This document shows, one piece after another, positions 1 to 8,725 of a stretch of DNA of 64,000 nucleotides. The stretch's first letter is position 1. Each line of letters begins with the position of its first letter. The stretch lies in contig MKUZ01000017.1 of the NCBI GenBank assembly GCA_001899065.1, positions 62,001 to 126,000 on the forward strand, written 5' to 3'. The position numbers were made by a program, and so were the translations under genes. Origin of the DNA: Devosia sp. 66-22. GTDB taxonomy: Bacteria; Pseudomonadota; Alphaproteobacteria; Rhizobiales; Devosiaceae. A model generated the notes under the pieces. The model had not been told where the DNA came from, searched no databases, and was given only the letters and a program-made list of their open reading frames with translations.

Positions 1-271
1 TATCTGCCGCCTTGCGGGCTGGCAATGTCAAAGCCGCATGAAAGGCCGAGAATCGCGGCAGCGCTGAGGCGCAATCGGGCGGCACTTTGGGCGCATTTTG
101 ACGCACGAATCGGCCATGTGGCGGAATTGCGTTGCCCGGACCGATGTGGTTTAGGGATGAACGAATTCAAGCGCTCCGAGGTTGAGTCGGGGCGGCGTAA
201 GCTATGCCGCACAATTCGCCCTCAACTTCAGTCCGCTGAAACCGGATGAACGGGATCTCAAGGGGGTATTT

Positions 272-1180
272 GTGGCCGGTAAGTTTCTCCGCTCCATCGG
301 GGTCGCGTTGAGCGCAGCGTTTGCGCCCACGCTGGCCCGCGCGGCCGAAGGCCAGCCGTCTCCCGGCGAGATCGGCATGCAGGACTCGGTGACGCCCATC
401 GCGGATTCGATCCACGTCTTCCACAACGGCATCCTGCTGTGGACCGCGGTGCTGATTTCGCTCCTCGTGCTGGCGCTGCTGATCGTTGTCATCGTGCGCT
501 TCAACGCGCGCTCGAACCCGACCCCCGCCAAGTTCTCGCACAACACGCTGGTCGAGGTGATCTGGACGGCGCTGCCGGTGATCATCCTCGTGGTGATCGC
601 CATTCCGTCCTTTGCCGTGCTCACCGACCAGATGACGATGCCCGACGGGCAGCGGAAATATCTGGGCTCCAACATCTTCTCGTTCGGCTCGGTCGATGTG
701 CCGGCGCCGGCCGTCACCGTGAAGGTGACCGGCTCGCAGTGGTACTGGACCTATGAATATGTCGACCAGCAGAAGAGCTTCGACTCGACCCTGCTCGACG
801 AGGCGACCCGCCTCGCGCAGACGCCGGTGCAGCCACGCCTGCTGGCGGTCGACAACATGCTGGTCGTGCCGGTGAATGCCACGGTGCGCGTGCAGGTGAC
901 TGCCGCCGACGTGATCCACGCCTTCGCCGTCCCCAGCTTCGGCATCATCACCGACGCCGTGCCGGGCCGCCTCAACGAGACCTGGTTCAATTCGCGCAAG
1001 GAAGGCGTCTTCTACGGCCAGTGCCGCGAACTGTGCGGCAAGGACCACGCCTTCATGCCCATCGCCGTCCGTGTCGTCTCCGCCGAGGCGTACGCGGCCT
1101 GGATGGCGGCCTTCCAGGCCGGTTCGATCGCCGACGCCAACGCAACCCTGCCGCCGCTCTCGGCGGCACCCGCCGCGTAA
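272..1180 (+). CDS. ctaC: Cytochrome c oxidase subunit II (CuA subunit)
   Basis: Subunit II of the aa3-type cytochrome c oxidase; it takes electrons from cytochrome c through the binuclear CuA centre on the periplasmic side. The product has a signal peptide ending near ALARAAEG, two membrane helices, and a cupredoxin domain with the CuA ligand pattern GQCRELCGKDHAFM near the C-terminus. The reading frame is open from 182, but the GTG at 272 is the better start: AAGGGGG lies 5 bases upstream and the signal peptide begins there, giving 302 aa. It is the first gene of a same-strand ctaC-ctaD-ctaB-small ORF-ctaG-ctaE operon. The 270 bases before it hold no convincing gene and probably carry the operon promoter. 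Confidence 0.96.
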   Translation: MAGKFLRSIGVALSAAFAPTLARAAEGQPSPGEIGMQDSVTPIADSIHVFHNGILLWTAVLISLLVLALLIVVIVRFNARSNPTPAKFSHNTLVEVIWTALPVIILVVIAIPSFAVLTDQMTMPDGQRKYLGSNIFSFGSVDVPAPAVTVKVTGSQWYWTYEYVDQQKSFDSTLLDEATRLAQTPVQPRLLAVDNMLVVPVNATVRVQVTAADVIHAFAVPSFGIITDAVPGRLNETWFNSRKEGVFYGQCRELCGKDHAFMPIAVRVVSAEAYAAWMAAFQAGSIADANATLPPLSAAPAA

Positions 1181-1216
1181 GCGCCGGTCGCATAGATATC
1201 AGAGGGAACGCCGACA

Positions 1217-2920
1217 ATGGCTGATACTCACGCTCTCCAGGCCCACGACGCTCATGGCGACCACGCGCATGACGGCCACGGCCATGTCACCGGGTGGCGG
1301 CGCTACCTGTTCTCCACCAACCACAAGGACATCGGCACGCTGTACCTGGTGTTCGCCCTGATCTCGGGCGTCATCGGCACGCTGCTCTCGGGCGTCATGC
1401 GCCTCGAGCTGCAGGAGCCGGGCATCCAGATCTTCCACGGCCTCGCCTCGATGGTCTACGGCTACGGTGCCGGGGACGCGGCTGCCGCGCTCGACGCCGG
1501 CAAGCACATGTTCAACGTGTTCACCACGGCGCACGCGCTCATCATGATCTTCTTCATGGTGATGCCCGCCCTGATCGGCGGCTTCGCCAACTGGTTCGTG
1601 CCGCTGATGATCGGCGCGCCGGACATGGCGTTCCCGCGCATGAACAACATCTCGTTCTGGCTGCTGCCGCCGGCGCTGCTGCTGCTCATCATGTCGATGT
1701 TCTTCGAAGGTCCCGCGGGCGCCCATGGCGTCGGCGGCGGCTGGACCATCTACCCGCCGTTCTCGACCTCGGGCCAGCCCGGCCCGGCGATGGACTTCGC
1801 CATCCTCTCGCTCCACATCGCCGGCGCGAGCTCGATCCTGGGCGCCATCAACTTCATCACCACCATCTTCAACATGCGCGCCCCGGGCATGACGCTGCAC
1901 AAGATGCCGCTGTTCCCCTGGTCCGTGCTGGTGACGGCGTTCCTGCTGCTGCTGTCGCTGCCGGTGCTCGCGGGCGGCATCACCATGCTGCTGACCGACC
2001 GCAATTTCGGCACCACCTTCTTCGATCCCGCGGGCGGTGGCGATCCGGTGCTGTTCCAGCACCTGTTCTGGTTCTTCGGCCACCCCGAAGTGTACATCCT
2101 TATCCTGCCCGGCTTCGGCATTGTCAGCCACATCGTGTCGACCTTCTCGCGCAAGCCCATCTTCGGCTACATGGCGATGGTCTACGCCATGATCGCCATC
2201 GGCGGCGTCGGTTTCATCGTGTGGGCGCACCACATGTACACCACCGGCCTGTCCCTCAACGTGCAGCGCTACTTCGTTGCCGCCACGATGGTCATCGCGG
2301 TGCCCACGGGCGTGAAGATCTTCTCGTGGATCGCCACGATGTGGGGCGGTTCGATCACCTTCCGCACGCCGATGCTGTGGGCGCTGGGCTTCATCTTCCT
2401 GTTCACCGTCGGCGGTGTGACGGGCGTGATCCTCGCCAATGCCGGTGCCGACCGCGCGCTGCACGACACCTATTACGTGGTCGCGCACTTCCACTACGTG
2501 CTGTCGCTGGGTGCCGTGTTCGCGATCTTCGCGGCCTGGTACTACTGGTACCCCAAGATGTTCGGCATCATGTACAACGAGACGCTGGCCAACATCCATT
2601 TCTGGATCACCTTCGTCGGCGTGAACCTGGTGTTCTTCCCGCAGCACTTCCTGGGCCTGTCGGGCATGCCGCGCCGCTACATCGACTATCCGGATGCCTA
2701 TGCGTTCTGGAACCGCGTGTCGTCGGTGGGCTACTACATCACCTTCGCTGGCCTGCTGCTGTTCCTGTTCATCCTCTTCCTCTCGGCCCGCCAGCGCGTG
2801 AAGGCTCCGGCCAATCCGTGGGGTGAGGGCGCGACCACGCTCGAATGGACGCTGAGCTCGCCTCCGCCGTTCCACCAGTTCGAGACGCTGCCGCGCATCG
2901 ACGCGAAGTCCGACCACTAA
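1217..2920 (+). CDS. ctaD: Cytochrome c oxidase subunit I
   Basis: Catalytic subunit of the aa3 oxidase: it reduces O2 at the heme a3-CuB site and pumps protons. The 567-aa protein has about 12 membrane helices. Heme and copper ligands are visible: H106 (heme a), the HPEVY motif at 289-293 with the cross-linked His-Tyr pair, the CuB histidines H338-H339, and H424/H426 in HFHYV for hemes a3 and a. The N-terminus is unusually His/Asp-rich ([19 protein letters not shown]), a soluble extension that might bind metal; this is speculation. An AGAGGGAA ribosome site precedes the ATG. It lies 36 bp after ctaC in the same operon. Confidence 0.98.
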   Translation: MADTHALQAHDAHGDHAHDGHGHVTGWRRYLFSTNHKDIGTLYLVFALISGVIGTLLSGVMRLELQEPGIQIFHGLASMVYGYGAGDAAAALDAGKHMFNVFTTAHALIMIFFMVMPALIGGFANWFVPLMIGAPDMAFPRMNNISFWLLPPALLLLIMSMFFEGPAGAHGVGGGWTIYPPFSTSGQPGPAMDFAILSLHIAGASSILGAINFITTIFNMRAPGMTLHKMPLFPWSVLVTAFLLLLSLPVLAGGITMLLTDRNFGTTFFDPAGGGDPVLFQHLFWFFGHPEVYILILPGFGIVSHIVSTFSRKPIFGYMAMVYAMIAIGGVGFIVWAHHMYTTGLSLNVQRYFVAATMVIAVPTGVKIFSWIATMWGGSITFRTPMLWALGFIFLFTVGGVTGVILANAGADRALHDTYYVVAHFHYVLSLGAVFAIFAAWYYWYPKMFGIMYNETLANIHFWITFVGVNLVFFPQHFLGLSGMPRRYIDYPDAYAFWNRVSSVGYYITFAGLLLFLFILFLSARQRVKAPANPWGEGATTLEWTLSSPPPFHQFETLPRIDAKSDH

Positions 2921-2932
2921 GGAACGGGGCGA

Positions 2933-3871
2933 GTGGCGTTCGTTGACGACAGCAAGGGCTATGTCACCGCAGCGGGCGGAGCGCGCGTAGAAGACTACTT
3001 CGCGCTCCTCAAGCCGCGCGTGATGTCGCTCGTCGTCTTCACCGCCATCATCGGCCTGCTGCTGGCGCCGGGCGGCCTGACGGGGGGCATCAACCCCGTC
3101 GTGGCCATCATCGCCATCCTCTGCATCGCCATCGGGGCAGGGGGCTCGGGCGCCCTCAACATGTGGTACGATGCCGACATCGACCGCGTGATGAGCCGCA
3201 CCGCCAACCGCCCGATCCCGGCCGGCCGCGTCAGCCGCGAGGAAGCCCTGACGCTGGGCCTGGTCTGCTCCGGCTTCTCGGTGGCGATCCTCGGCCTTGC
3301 CACCAACTGGGTGGTGGCGGCGCTGCTCGCCTTCACCATCTTCTTCTATGCCGTCATCTACACGATGTGGCTCAAGCGCTCGACGCCGCAGAACATCGTG
3401 ATCGGCGGCGCCGCAGGCGCCTTTCCGCCCATGATCGGCTGGGCCGCCGTCACCGGCGACATCTCGCTGCCCTCGGTGGTGCTGTTCCTCATCATCTTCC
3501 TGTGGACCCCGCCGCACTTCTGGGCGCTGGCGCTCTACAAGCAGGGCGACTACGGCGCCGCCGGCATCCCGATGCTGCCCAATGTGGCGGGCGAGCGGGC
3601 GACCAAGGTGCAGATCGTCGCCTATTCGGTGATCCTCGCCGCGACGAGCCTCGTCCCCTCCTTCATCGGCATGTCGGGCTGGCTCTACACCGCGGTTGCC
3701 GTGGTCACTGGGGCGTCGTTCCTCTACCTCGCGCTGCGCCTCTACCGGGCCGACGGAACGGCCATGAAGAAGGTGGCGCGCTCGCTCTTTACCTACTCGC
3801 TGAGCTACCTGGCGGTGATCTTCTTTGCGCTGATGACCGACCATATCGCGCAACTGGTCGGGTGGCTGTGA
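2933..3871 (+). CDS. ctaB: Protoheme IX farnesyltransferase (heme O synthase)
   Basis: UbiA-family membrane prenyltransferase that adds a farnesyl group to protoheme IX to make heme O, the precursor of heme a for the oxidase encoded alongside. The 312-aa product has about nine hydrophobic segments and the first Asp-rich motif [20 protein letters not shown], with a second polar loop near residue 200. It starts with GTG behind GGAACGGGG, 12 bp after ctaD. Its TGA stop overlaps the next ATG (TGATG), indicating translational coupling. Length and motifs are normal for the family. Confidence 0.97.
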   Translation: MAFVDDSKGYVTAAGGARVEDYFALLKPRVMSLVVFTAIIGLLLAPGGLTGGINPVVAIIAILCIAIGAGGSGALNMWYDADIDRVMSRTANRPIPAGRVSREEALTLGLVCSGFSVAILGLATNWVVAALLAFTIFFYAVIYTMWLKRSTPQNIVIGGAAGAFPPMIGWAAVTGDISLPSVVLFLIIFLWTPPHFWALALYKQGDYGAAGIPMLPNVAGERATKVQIVAYSVILAATSLVPSFIGMSGWLYTAVAVVTGASFLYLALRLYRADGTAMKKVARSLFTYSLSYLAVIFFALMTDHIAQLVGWL

Positions 3872-4023
3872 TGAGCAACATCGTCCCCTCCGACGAGGAA
3901 CTGCGCCGGCGCCGCCGCCGCAATTCCATCGCGCTGGCGCTCGTGCTCGCCGCGCTTGTGCTGATCTTTTACGCGCTGACCATCGTGAAGATGGGCCCGG
4001 CCGTGTTCAACAGGACGCTGTGA
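3871..4023 (+). CDS. Small single-span membrane protein of the oxidase operon (CoxF-like)
   Basis: A 50-aa protein: a basic cytosolic N-terminus with six consecutive arginines, then one membrane helix (IALALVLAALVLIFYALTIV) and a short C-terminal tail. The start overlaps the ctaB stop by one base and it ends 1 bp before ctaG, so it is almost certainly translated as part of the operon. Small one-helix proteins in this position are known in alphaproteobacterial cta operons and are presumed to help oxidase assembly. That role is inferred from position; nothing catalytic is visible. Confidence 0.8.
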   Translation: MSNIVPSDEELRRRRRRNSIALALVLAALVLIFYALTIVKMGPAVFNRTL

Positions 4024-4024
4024 G

Positions 4025-4582
4025 ATGGCGACCGATACGCTCCACACGCCCGCCGAACGCCGCAACCGCAATGTCGCGGTGATCCTGTTCCTGGTGGCCG
4101 CCGGCATGGTCGGCGCCGCCTACGCCGCGGTGCCGCTTTACGAGCTGTTCTGCAAGGTGACGGGCTTTGGCGGCACCACCCGCGTCGCCACCGACAACCC
4201 CAAGGGCGTCATCGACCGGCTGATGACGACGCGCTTTGACTCCAACGTCGATGCGGGCCTTGCCTGGCACGTGACGCCGGCCCATCCCGTGACGGCTGAG
4301 ATCGGCCGCGTCGAGACCATCGTCTACACCGCGCGCAACCTCACCGATGAGACGATCACCGGCACCGCCGTGTTCAACGTCACGCCCGAGCGCGCCGGCC
4401 GCTACTTCAACAAGATGGAGTGTTTCTGCTTCACCGAGCAGACGCTCAAGCCCGGCGAGACGGTCGAGATGCCGGTGACATTCTTCGTCGATCCCGATAT
4501 CGACAAGGACGCCGAGCTCAAGACCATCCACGACATCACCCTGTCCTATACCTTCTACGCTTCGAAAAATAAGGGAAGCTGA
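4025..4582 (+). CDS. ctaG: Cytochrome c oxidase assembly protein CtaG/Cox11
   Basis: Membrane-anchored copper chaperone that delivers Cu(I) to the CuB site of subunit I. The 185-aa protein has one N-terminal membrane helix (about residues 18-38), a conserved cysteine just after it (LFCKVTGFGGTT), and an immunoglobulin-like periplasmic domain with the copper-binding CFCF motif (C133, C135) in the stretch NKMECFCFTEQTL. Both features match the Cox11 family, as does the length. It is packed tightly between the small membrane ORF and ctaE. Confidence 0.97.
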   Translation: MATDTLHTPAERRNRNVAVILFLVAAGMVGAAYAAVPLYELFCKVTGFGGTTRVATDNPKGVIDRLMTTRFDSNVDAGLAWHVTPAHPVTAEIGRVETIVYTARNLTDETITGTAVFNVTPERAGRYFNKMECFCFTEQTLKPGETVEMPVTFFVDPDIDKDAELKTIHDITLSYTFYASKNKGS

Positions 4583-4585
4583 TCC

Positions 4586-5473
4586 ATGGCTGCCGCCGCT
4601 CACGCAAAGCCCAACCACGACTATCATCTCGTCAATCCGAGCCCGTGGCCGTTGGTCGGTTCTGTCTCGGCCTTCGTCCTGGCCGTGGGCGCCATCATCT
4701 TCTTCAAGGCCCGCAAGGGCGATGCGATGATGCTGTTCGGCAGCGATCTGGCGGCCGCCGGTCCGTGGGTCATGCTCATCGGCTTCGCGGGCGTGCTCTA
4801 TACCATGTATGCGTGGTGGTCGGACGTGGTGAAGGAGTCCGTCACCGGCGACCACACGCCGGTGGTCCAGATGCATCACCGCTACGGCATGATCCTGTTC
4901 ATCGCGTCCGAAGTGATGTTCTTCGTGGCGTGGTTCTGGGCCTATTTCGACCAGTTCTTCCGCCACGACGACGTCGAGCAGTATGCCCGCGTCGAGGCGA
5001 TGGGCACCACCTGGCCGCCGATCGGCGTCGAGCTGTTCGACCCCTTCCACCTGCCGCTGTTCAACACGCTGATCCTGCTGACCTCGGGCACCACCGTGAC
5101 CTGGGCGCACCACGCGCTGATCCACAACGACAAGAACGGCCTCAAGGCCGGCCTGTGGCTGACGATCATCCTGGGCGCGCTGTTCTCGGTCGTGCAGGTG
5201 ATCGAATACACCCGCGCCGGTTTCCCCTTCGCCGGCAACATCTACGGCGCCTCGTTCTTCATGGCGACGGGCTTCCACGGCTTCCACGTGCTGATCGGCA
5301 CGATCTTCCTCACCGTCTGCCTCGTGCGCGCCTATGTCGGCAACCTCACCCAGAAGCATCATCTGGGCTTCGAGTTCGCCGCCTGGTACTGGCACTTCGT
5401 CGACGTGGTCTGGCTGTTCCTGTTCGCCGCCATCTATGTGTGGGGAAGCTGGGGCGTCGCGATCAATCACTGA
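4586..5473 (+). CDS. ctaE: Cytochrome c oxidase subunit III
   Basis: Subunit III of the aa3 oxidase, a seven-helix membrane protein with no redox centre that stabilises proton uptake and turnover of subunit I. The 295-aa sequence begins KPNHDYHLVNPSPWPLVGS, the usual family start, and carries the signatures FFVAWFWAYF, GTTVTWAHHALI and the C-terminal WYWHFVDVVWLFLF. It starts 3 bp after ctaG and is the last gene of the oxidase operon. A strong hairpin 23 bp downstream probably ends transcription. Confidence 0.98.
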   Translation: MAAAAHAKPNHDYHLVNPSPWPLVGSVSAFVLAVGAIIFFKARKGDAMMLFGSDLAAAGPWVMLIGFAGVLYTMYAWWSDVVKESVTGDHTPVVQMHHRYGMILFIASEVMFFVAWFWAYFDQFFRHDDVEQYARVEAMGTTWPPIGVELFDPFHLPLFNTLILLTSGTTVTWAHHALIHNDKNGLKAGLWLTIILGALFSVVQVIEYTRAGFPFAGNIYGASFFMATGFHGFHVLIGTIFLTVCLVRAYVGNLTQKHHLGFEFAAWYWHFVDVVWLFLFAAIYVWGSWGVAINH

Positions 5474-5495
5474 TCGCGGACGGCATGGAATTTCC

Positions 5496-5523
5496 CAGGG
5501 GCGCGGCATGAGCTGCGCCCCTG
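5496..5523 (+). terminator. Hairpin terminator after the oxidase operon
   Basis: A perfect 9-bp stem (5496-5504 with 5515-5523, CAGGGGCGC/GCGCCCCTG) with a 10-base loop lies 23 bp after the ctaE stop and is followed by TCGTTT. The short T-run makes it a weak intrinsic terminator. It overlaps an in-frame ATG at 5508, which argues that the next gene starts at the later ATG at 5544. Confidence 0.6.
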
Positions 5524-5543
5524 TCGTTTCCGGGGACAGGGCA

Positions 5544-6161
5544 ATGGCCGACCACATCATCCACGACCTCGCGGCGCTCGAAGCGCTCTATGGCGAGGTC
5601 AACGAGGTCTCCGCCCTCAAGGAGATCGGCTATCTCCATCCGCACTACGCCGCCTTCATCGAGGCCTCGCCCTTCGCGGTGCTGGCGACGGCGGGGGAGC
5701 ACGGTCTCGATGCGAGCCCCCGCGGCGACGCGGCCGGCTTCGTCGAGATCGTCGACGACAGGACGCTGCTCATGGCGGACCGACGCGGCAACAACCGCAT
5801 CGACAGCCTGCGCAACATCCTCGCCAATCCGCAGGTCGCGCTGCTCTTCCTCGTGCCCGGCATCGGCGAGACGCTGCGGGTCAACGGCAGGGCCGAGATC
5901 TCCGTCGACCCCGGCCTGCTCGAGCGCTTCGCGGTCGCCGGCAAGTGTCCGCGCTCGATGCTGGTGATCCACATCGAGAGCGTGTTCTTCCAGTGCTCGC
6001 GCGCCCTGATCCGCTCCGAGCTGTGGAACCCGGCGCGGCACCTGCCGCGCAGTGCGCTGCCCTCGACCGGCCAGATGCTCGCCGCCGTGACGGATCAGCG
6101 CATCGACGGCGAAACCTACGACCGCGAACTACCACCCCGCCTCAAGGCCACGCTATACTGA
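5544..6161 (+). CDS. Pyridoxamine 5'-phosphate oxidase-family flavoprotein
   Basis: A 205-aa protein of the pyridoxamine-phosphate-oxidase-like split-barrel fold, close to the MSMEG_1061/FMN-binding subgroup. Visible signatures are FIEASPFAVLATAGEHGLDASPRGD, followed by DRTLLMADRRGNNRIDSLRNILANPQVALLF, the typical FMN/F420-barrel strands. The true substrate is unknown; most members are flavin-dependent oxidoreductases rather than pyridoxine enzymes. The ATG at 5544 has GGGGACAGG in front and lies beyond the oxidase terminator hairpin. It ends 4 bp before the DUF983 gene. Confidence 0.85.
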   Translation: MADHIIHDLAALEALYGEVNEVSALKEIGYLHPHYAAFIEASPFAVLATAGEHGLDASPRGDAAGFVEIVDDRTLLMADRRGNNRIDSLRNILANPQVALLFLVPGIGETLRVNGRAEISVDPGLLERFAVAGKCPRSMLVIHIESVFFQCSRALIRSELWNPARHLPRSALPSTGQMLAAVTDQRIDGETYDRELPPRLKATLY

Positions 6162-6165
6162 GCCG

Positions 6166-6519
6166 ATGTCAGACAGCCTCGTTTCGCCCCTCTCCGCCGG
6201 TCTCCGGTGCACCTGCCCGCGCTGCGGCGAGGGCGACCTGTTCGCCGGCTTCCTCAAGGTCAATCCGGTCTGCCAGAGCTGCGGCCTCGACCTCGCCTTC
6301 GCCGACAGCGGCGACGGCCCGGCCGTGTTCGTGATCTTCGCCGTGGCGCCCATCGTCATCATCCTCGCCTTCATCGTCGAGGCGCTGTTCCACCCGGCGC
6401 CCTGGATGCATCTGGTGCTGTGGATCCCCACGATCATCGTGCTGTCGCTGCTGTTCCTGCGCCCCTTCAAGGCCACCATGATCGCCCTGCAGTACCAGCG
6501 ACAGGCGGGCTCCGCGTGA
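6166..6519 (+). CDS. DUF983 membrane protein
   Basis: A 117-aa protein with an N-terminal zinc-ribbon-like pair CPRCGEG...CQSCG (about residues 17-44) followed by two membrane helices (VFVIFAVAPIVIILAFIVEAL and LVLWIPTIIVLSLLFL). This is the DUF983 architecture. The family is regularly found next to cytochrome oxidase and SURF1 genes in alphaproteobacteria, so a role in oxidase assembly is likely, but the biochemical function is not established. The stop codon overlaps the GTG start of the SURF1 gene (GTGA). Confidence 0.9.
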   Translation: MSDSLVSPLSAGLRCTCPRCGEGDLFAGFLKVNPVCQSCGLDLAFADSGDGPAVFVIFAVAPIVIILAFIVEALFHPAPWMHLVLWIPTIIVLSLLFLRPFKATMIALQYQRQAGSA

Positions 6520-7259
6520 CCGCCCGCCTCGGCTTCGGCTTCTGGAGCTTCATTCTATTCATGCTGGCGCTGACCGGGCTGTTCGTCCTGCTCGGCGTCT
6601 GGCAGGTCGAACGCCTCGCCGAGAAGGAGGCGCTTGTTGCCGATGTGGGCCGCCAGCTCACGCAGCCCCCCTACGACCTGCCGCCGGCCGACCAGTGGGC
6701 CGCGATCGACATCGAGACCTATGCCTACCATCCGCTGAAGCTGACCGGCACCTACCGCAACGGCGACGCGGTGCTGGTCTTCACCAATCTGCCCGAGCCA
6801 AAGGGCCAGTATGGCGGCCCCGGCTACTGGGTGATGACCCCTTTCGAGGCCGCCACGGGCGGCACCGTGTTCGTCAATCGCGGCTTCATTCCGCAGGCAT
6901 CGGCCGCCGCGTTTAGGACCGCCGCCGGTCCGGCGGGCGAGCAGACGCTCACCGGCCTCGCGCTGAAGCCCGAAGCCGCCGGCGCGTTCACGCCCGGCCC
7001 CGACACCGCCAACCGCATCGAATGGGTGCGCGATCCCGTGCGCCTTGCCGCCATGGCCGGGATCGGCGACCCGGTCTTTGGCCTCACTGTGGATGCCCCG
7101 GCGGGCGAGGCCGGCGCGCTGCCGCAGGGCGGCGAGACGGTCATCGAGTTCCCCAACAATCATCTGGGCTATGCGCTCACCTGGTTCGGCTTCGCCCTGA
7201 TCACCCCACCATTGCTGGCATTCTGGGTTTTCCGGCAGCTTCGGCCGGCCAAAGCCTGA
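6516..7259 (+). CDS. SURF1-family cytochrome oxidase assembly protein
   Basis: A 247-aa protein with one membrane helix near each end (ILFMLALTGLFVLLGVWQ and ITPPLLAFWVFRQL) and a periplasmic domain between them, the SURF1/Shy1 plan. Diagnostic motifs are LGVWQVERLAEKEAL, VNRGFIPQ and NNHLGYALTWFGFAL. SURF1 binds heme a and helps insert it into subunit I. The GTG at 6516 overlaps the DUF983 stop, and this is where SURF1 homology begins. The frame is open further upstream, but those residues are a shadow of DUF983. Confidence 0.93.
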   Translation: MTARLGFGFWSFILFMLALTGLFVLLGVWQVERLAEKEALVADVGRQLTQPPYDLPPADQWAAIDIETYAYHPLKLTGTYRNGDAVLVFTNLPEPKGQYGGPGYWVMTPFEAATGGTVFVNRGFIPQASAAAFRTAAGPAGEQTLTGLALKPEAAGAFTPGPDTANRIEWVRDPVRLAAMAGIGDPVFGLTVDAPAGEAGALPQGGETVIEFPNNHLGYALTWFGFALITPPLLAFWVFRQLRPAKA

Positions 7260-7264
7260 AATCC

Positions 7265-7293
7265 TTGCTCCCATCCGCCGGTTTCACTAGGTT
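7265..7293 (+). promoter_or_regulatory. Candidate promoter for thrC
   Basis: TTGCTC (7265-7270), a 17-base spacer and TAGGTT (7288-7293) lie 31 bp before the thrC ATG, in the short gap after SURF1. The same TAGGTT -10 element at the same spacing is seen before glyQ. It resembles alphaproteobacterial housekeeping promoters but has not been tested. Confidence 0.4.
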
Positions 7294-7323
7294 GCGCCAA
7301 CTTTTCATTGGGACAGCAGCCTG

Positions 7324-8724
7324 ATGCAATTCGTCTCGACCCGCGGCGAAGCGCCGGTCCTCGGCTTCTCCGACGCGGTGCTCTCGGGCCTCGCCAGCGA
7401 CGGCGGGCTCTACCTGCCTGAAACCTGGCCGCAGATTTCTCCCGCCGAGATCGCGGGCTTCGCCGGCAAGTCCTATGCCGACGTGGCGTTCGCCATCATC
7501 TCGCGCTACGTCGATGGCGAGATCCCCGACGGCACGCTCCGGGGCATCATCGACGCCTCCTATGCGACCTTCCGGCATCCCTCGGTGACGCCGCTGGTCG
7601 AGATCGCGCCCAACCATTTCGTGCTCGAGCTGTTCCACGGCCCCACGCTCGCCTTCAAGGACGTGGCCATGCAGTTCCTCGCGCGGGTGATGGACCACAT
7701 CCTCGCCGAGCGCGGCGTGCGTGCCACCATCGTGGGGGCCACATCGGGCGATACCGGCTCGGCAGCGATCGAAGCCTTCCGCGGCCGCGACACCACCGAC
7801 ATCTTCATTCTCCACCCCGAGAACCGCACGTCGGAAGTGCAGCGCCGGCAGATGACGACGGTGCTCGACGACAACGTGCACAACATCGCGCTCAAGGGTA
7901 CCTTCGACGACTGCCAGAACATCGTGAAGGGCCTGTTCCGCGCGCCGCGCTTCCGCGGCGAGATGAAGCTGAGCGGCGTCAACTCGATCAACTGGGGCCG
8001 CATCGTCGCGCAGATCGTCTACTATTTCACTGCCGCCGTGTCGCTCGGCGCGCCGCATCGCCCCGTGAATTTCGTCGTGCCGACCGGCAATTTCGGCGAC
8101 ATCTTCGCCGGCTATTGCGCCAAGCTGATGGGCCTGCCGATCGCCAATCTGGTGATCGCCACCAACGCCAACGACATTCTTGCCCGGACGCTCGAGACGG
8201 GCACCTACGAGACCGGCACGGTTGTCACCACCATCAGCCCGTCGATGGACATCCAGGTCTCGTCCAATTTCGAGCGGCTGCTGTTCGAGGCGCTCGACCG
8301 CGACGCCCCCACGCTCAAGCGCCTGATGAACGGACTGACGCAGTCGGGCAGCTTCACCGTTCCCGCGAGGGGCCTCGCAACCATCCGCGCAGCCTTTGCC
8401 GCGGGGCGCGCCAGCGAGGCCGAGACGTCAGCGACAATCGCGGGGGTCCTCGCTGAAGCGGGATATCTGCTCGATCCGCACACCGCCGTCGGCGTTGCCG
8501 TCGGCCGCGAGCACGACCTCGGCGGCGCGCCGGTGATTGCCCTGTCCACCGCCCATCCCGCCAAGTTCCCCGCGGCGGTGAAAGCCGCGACGGGTGTTGA
8601 ACCCGCCCTTCCGGCATGGTTGTCTGATCTTTACCAACGGCAGGAGCGCTTCGACGTGCTTGCCAACGACCAGGATGCCGTCGAAGCCTTCATTCGTGCG
8701 CGCTCCCGGGCGGGGAGGAGTTAG
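7324..8724 (+). CDS. thrC: Threonine synthase
   Basis: PLP-dependent enzyme that converts O-phosphohomoserine to threonine in the cytosol, the last step of threonine synthesis. The 466-aa length matches the long bacterial/fungal class. The N-terminus MQFVSTRGEAPVLGF and the motif GPTLAFKDVAMQF, whose K112 is the PLP Schiff-base lysine, identify it. GATSGDTGSAA is the phosphate-binding loop. In many alphaproteobacteria thrC is followed, as here, by an M16 peptidase gene; the stop is only 1 bp before the TTG start of that gene. Confidence 0.97.
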   Translation: MQFVSTRGEAPVLGFSDAVLSGLASDGGLYLPETWPQISPAEIAGFAGKSYADVAFAIISRYVDGEIPDGTLRGIIDASYATFRHPSVTPLVEIAPNHFVLELFHGPTLAFKDVAMQFLARVMDHILAERGVRATIVGATSGDTGSAAIEAFRGRDTTDIFILHPENRTSEVQRRQMTTVLDDNVHNIALKGTFDDCQNIVKGLFRAPRFRGEMKLSGVNSINWGRIVAQIVYYFTAAVSLGAPHRPVNFVVPTGNFGDIFAGYCAKLMGLPIANLVIATNANDILARTLETGTYETGTVVTTISPSMDIQVSSNFERLLFEALDRDAPTLKRLMNGLTQSGSFTVPARGLATIRAAFAAGRASEAETSATIAGVLAEAGYLLDPHTAVGVAVGREHDLGGAPVIALSTAHPAKFPAAVKAATGVEPALPAWLSDLYQRQERFDVLANDQDAVEAFIRARSRAGRS

Positions 8725-8725
8725 T

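Noticed and set aside
25-249. 74-aa frame at the left edge
   Set aside because: No ribosome site or family; it overlaps the presumed leader of ctaC.
1199-3853. 884-aa antisense open frame across ctaD/ctaB
   Set aside because: It is a shadow of high-GC coding sequence: His/Arg/Asp-rich with no family motifs, while the plus strand encodes clear oxidase genes.
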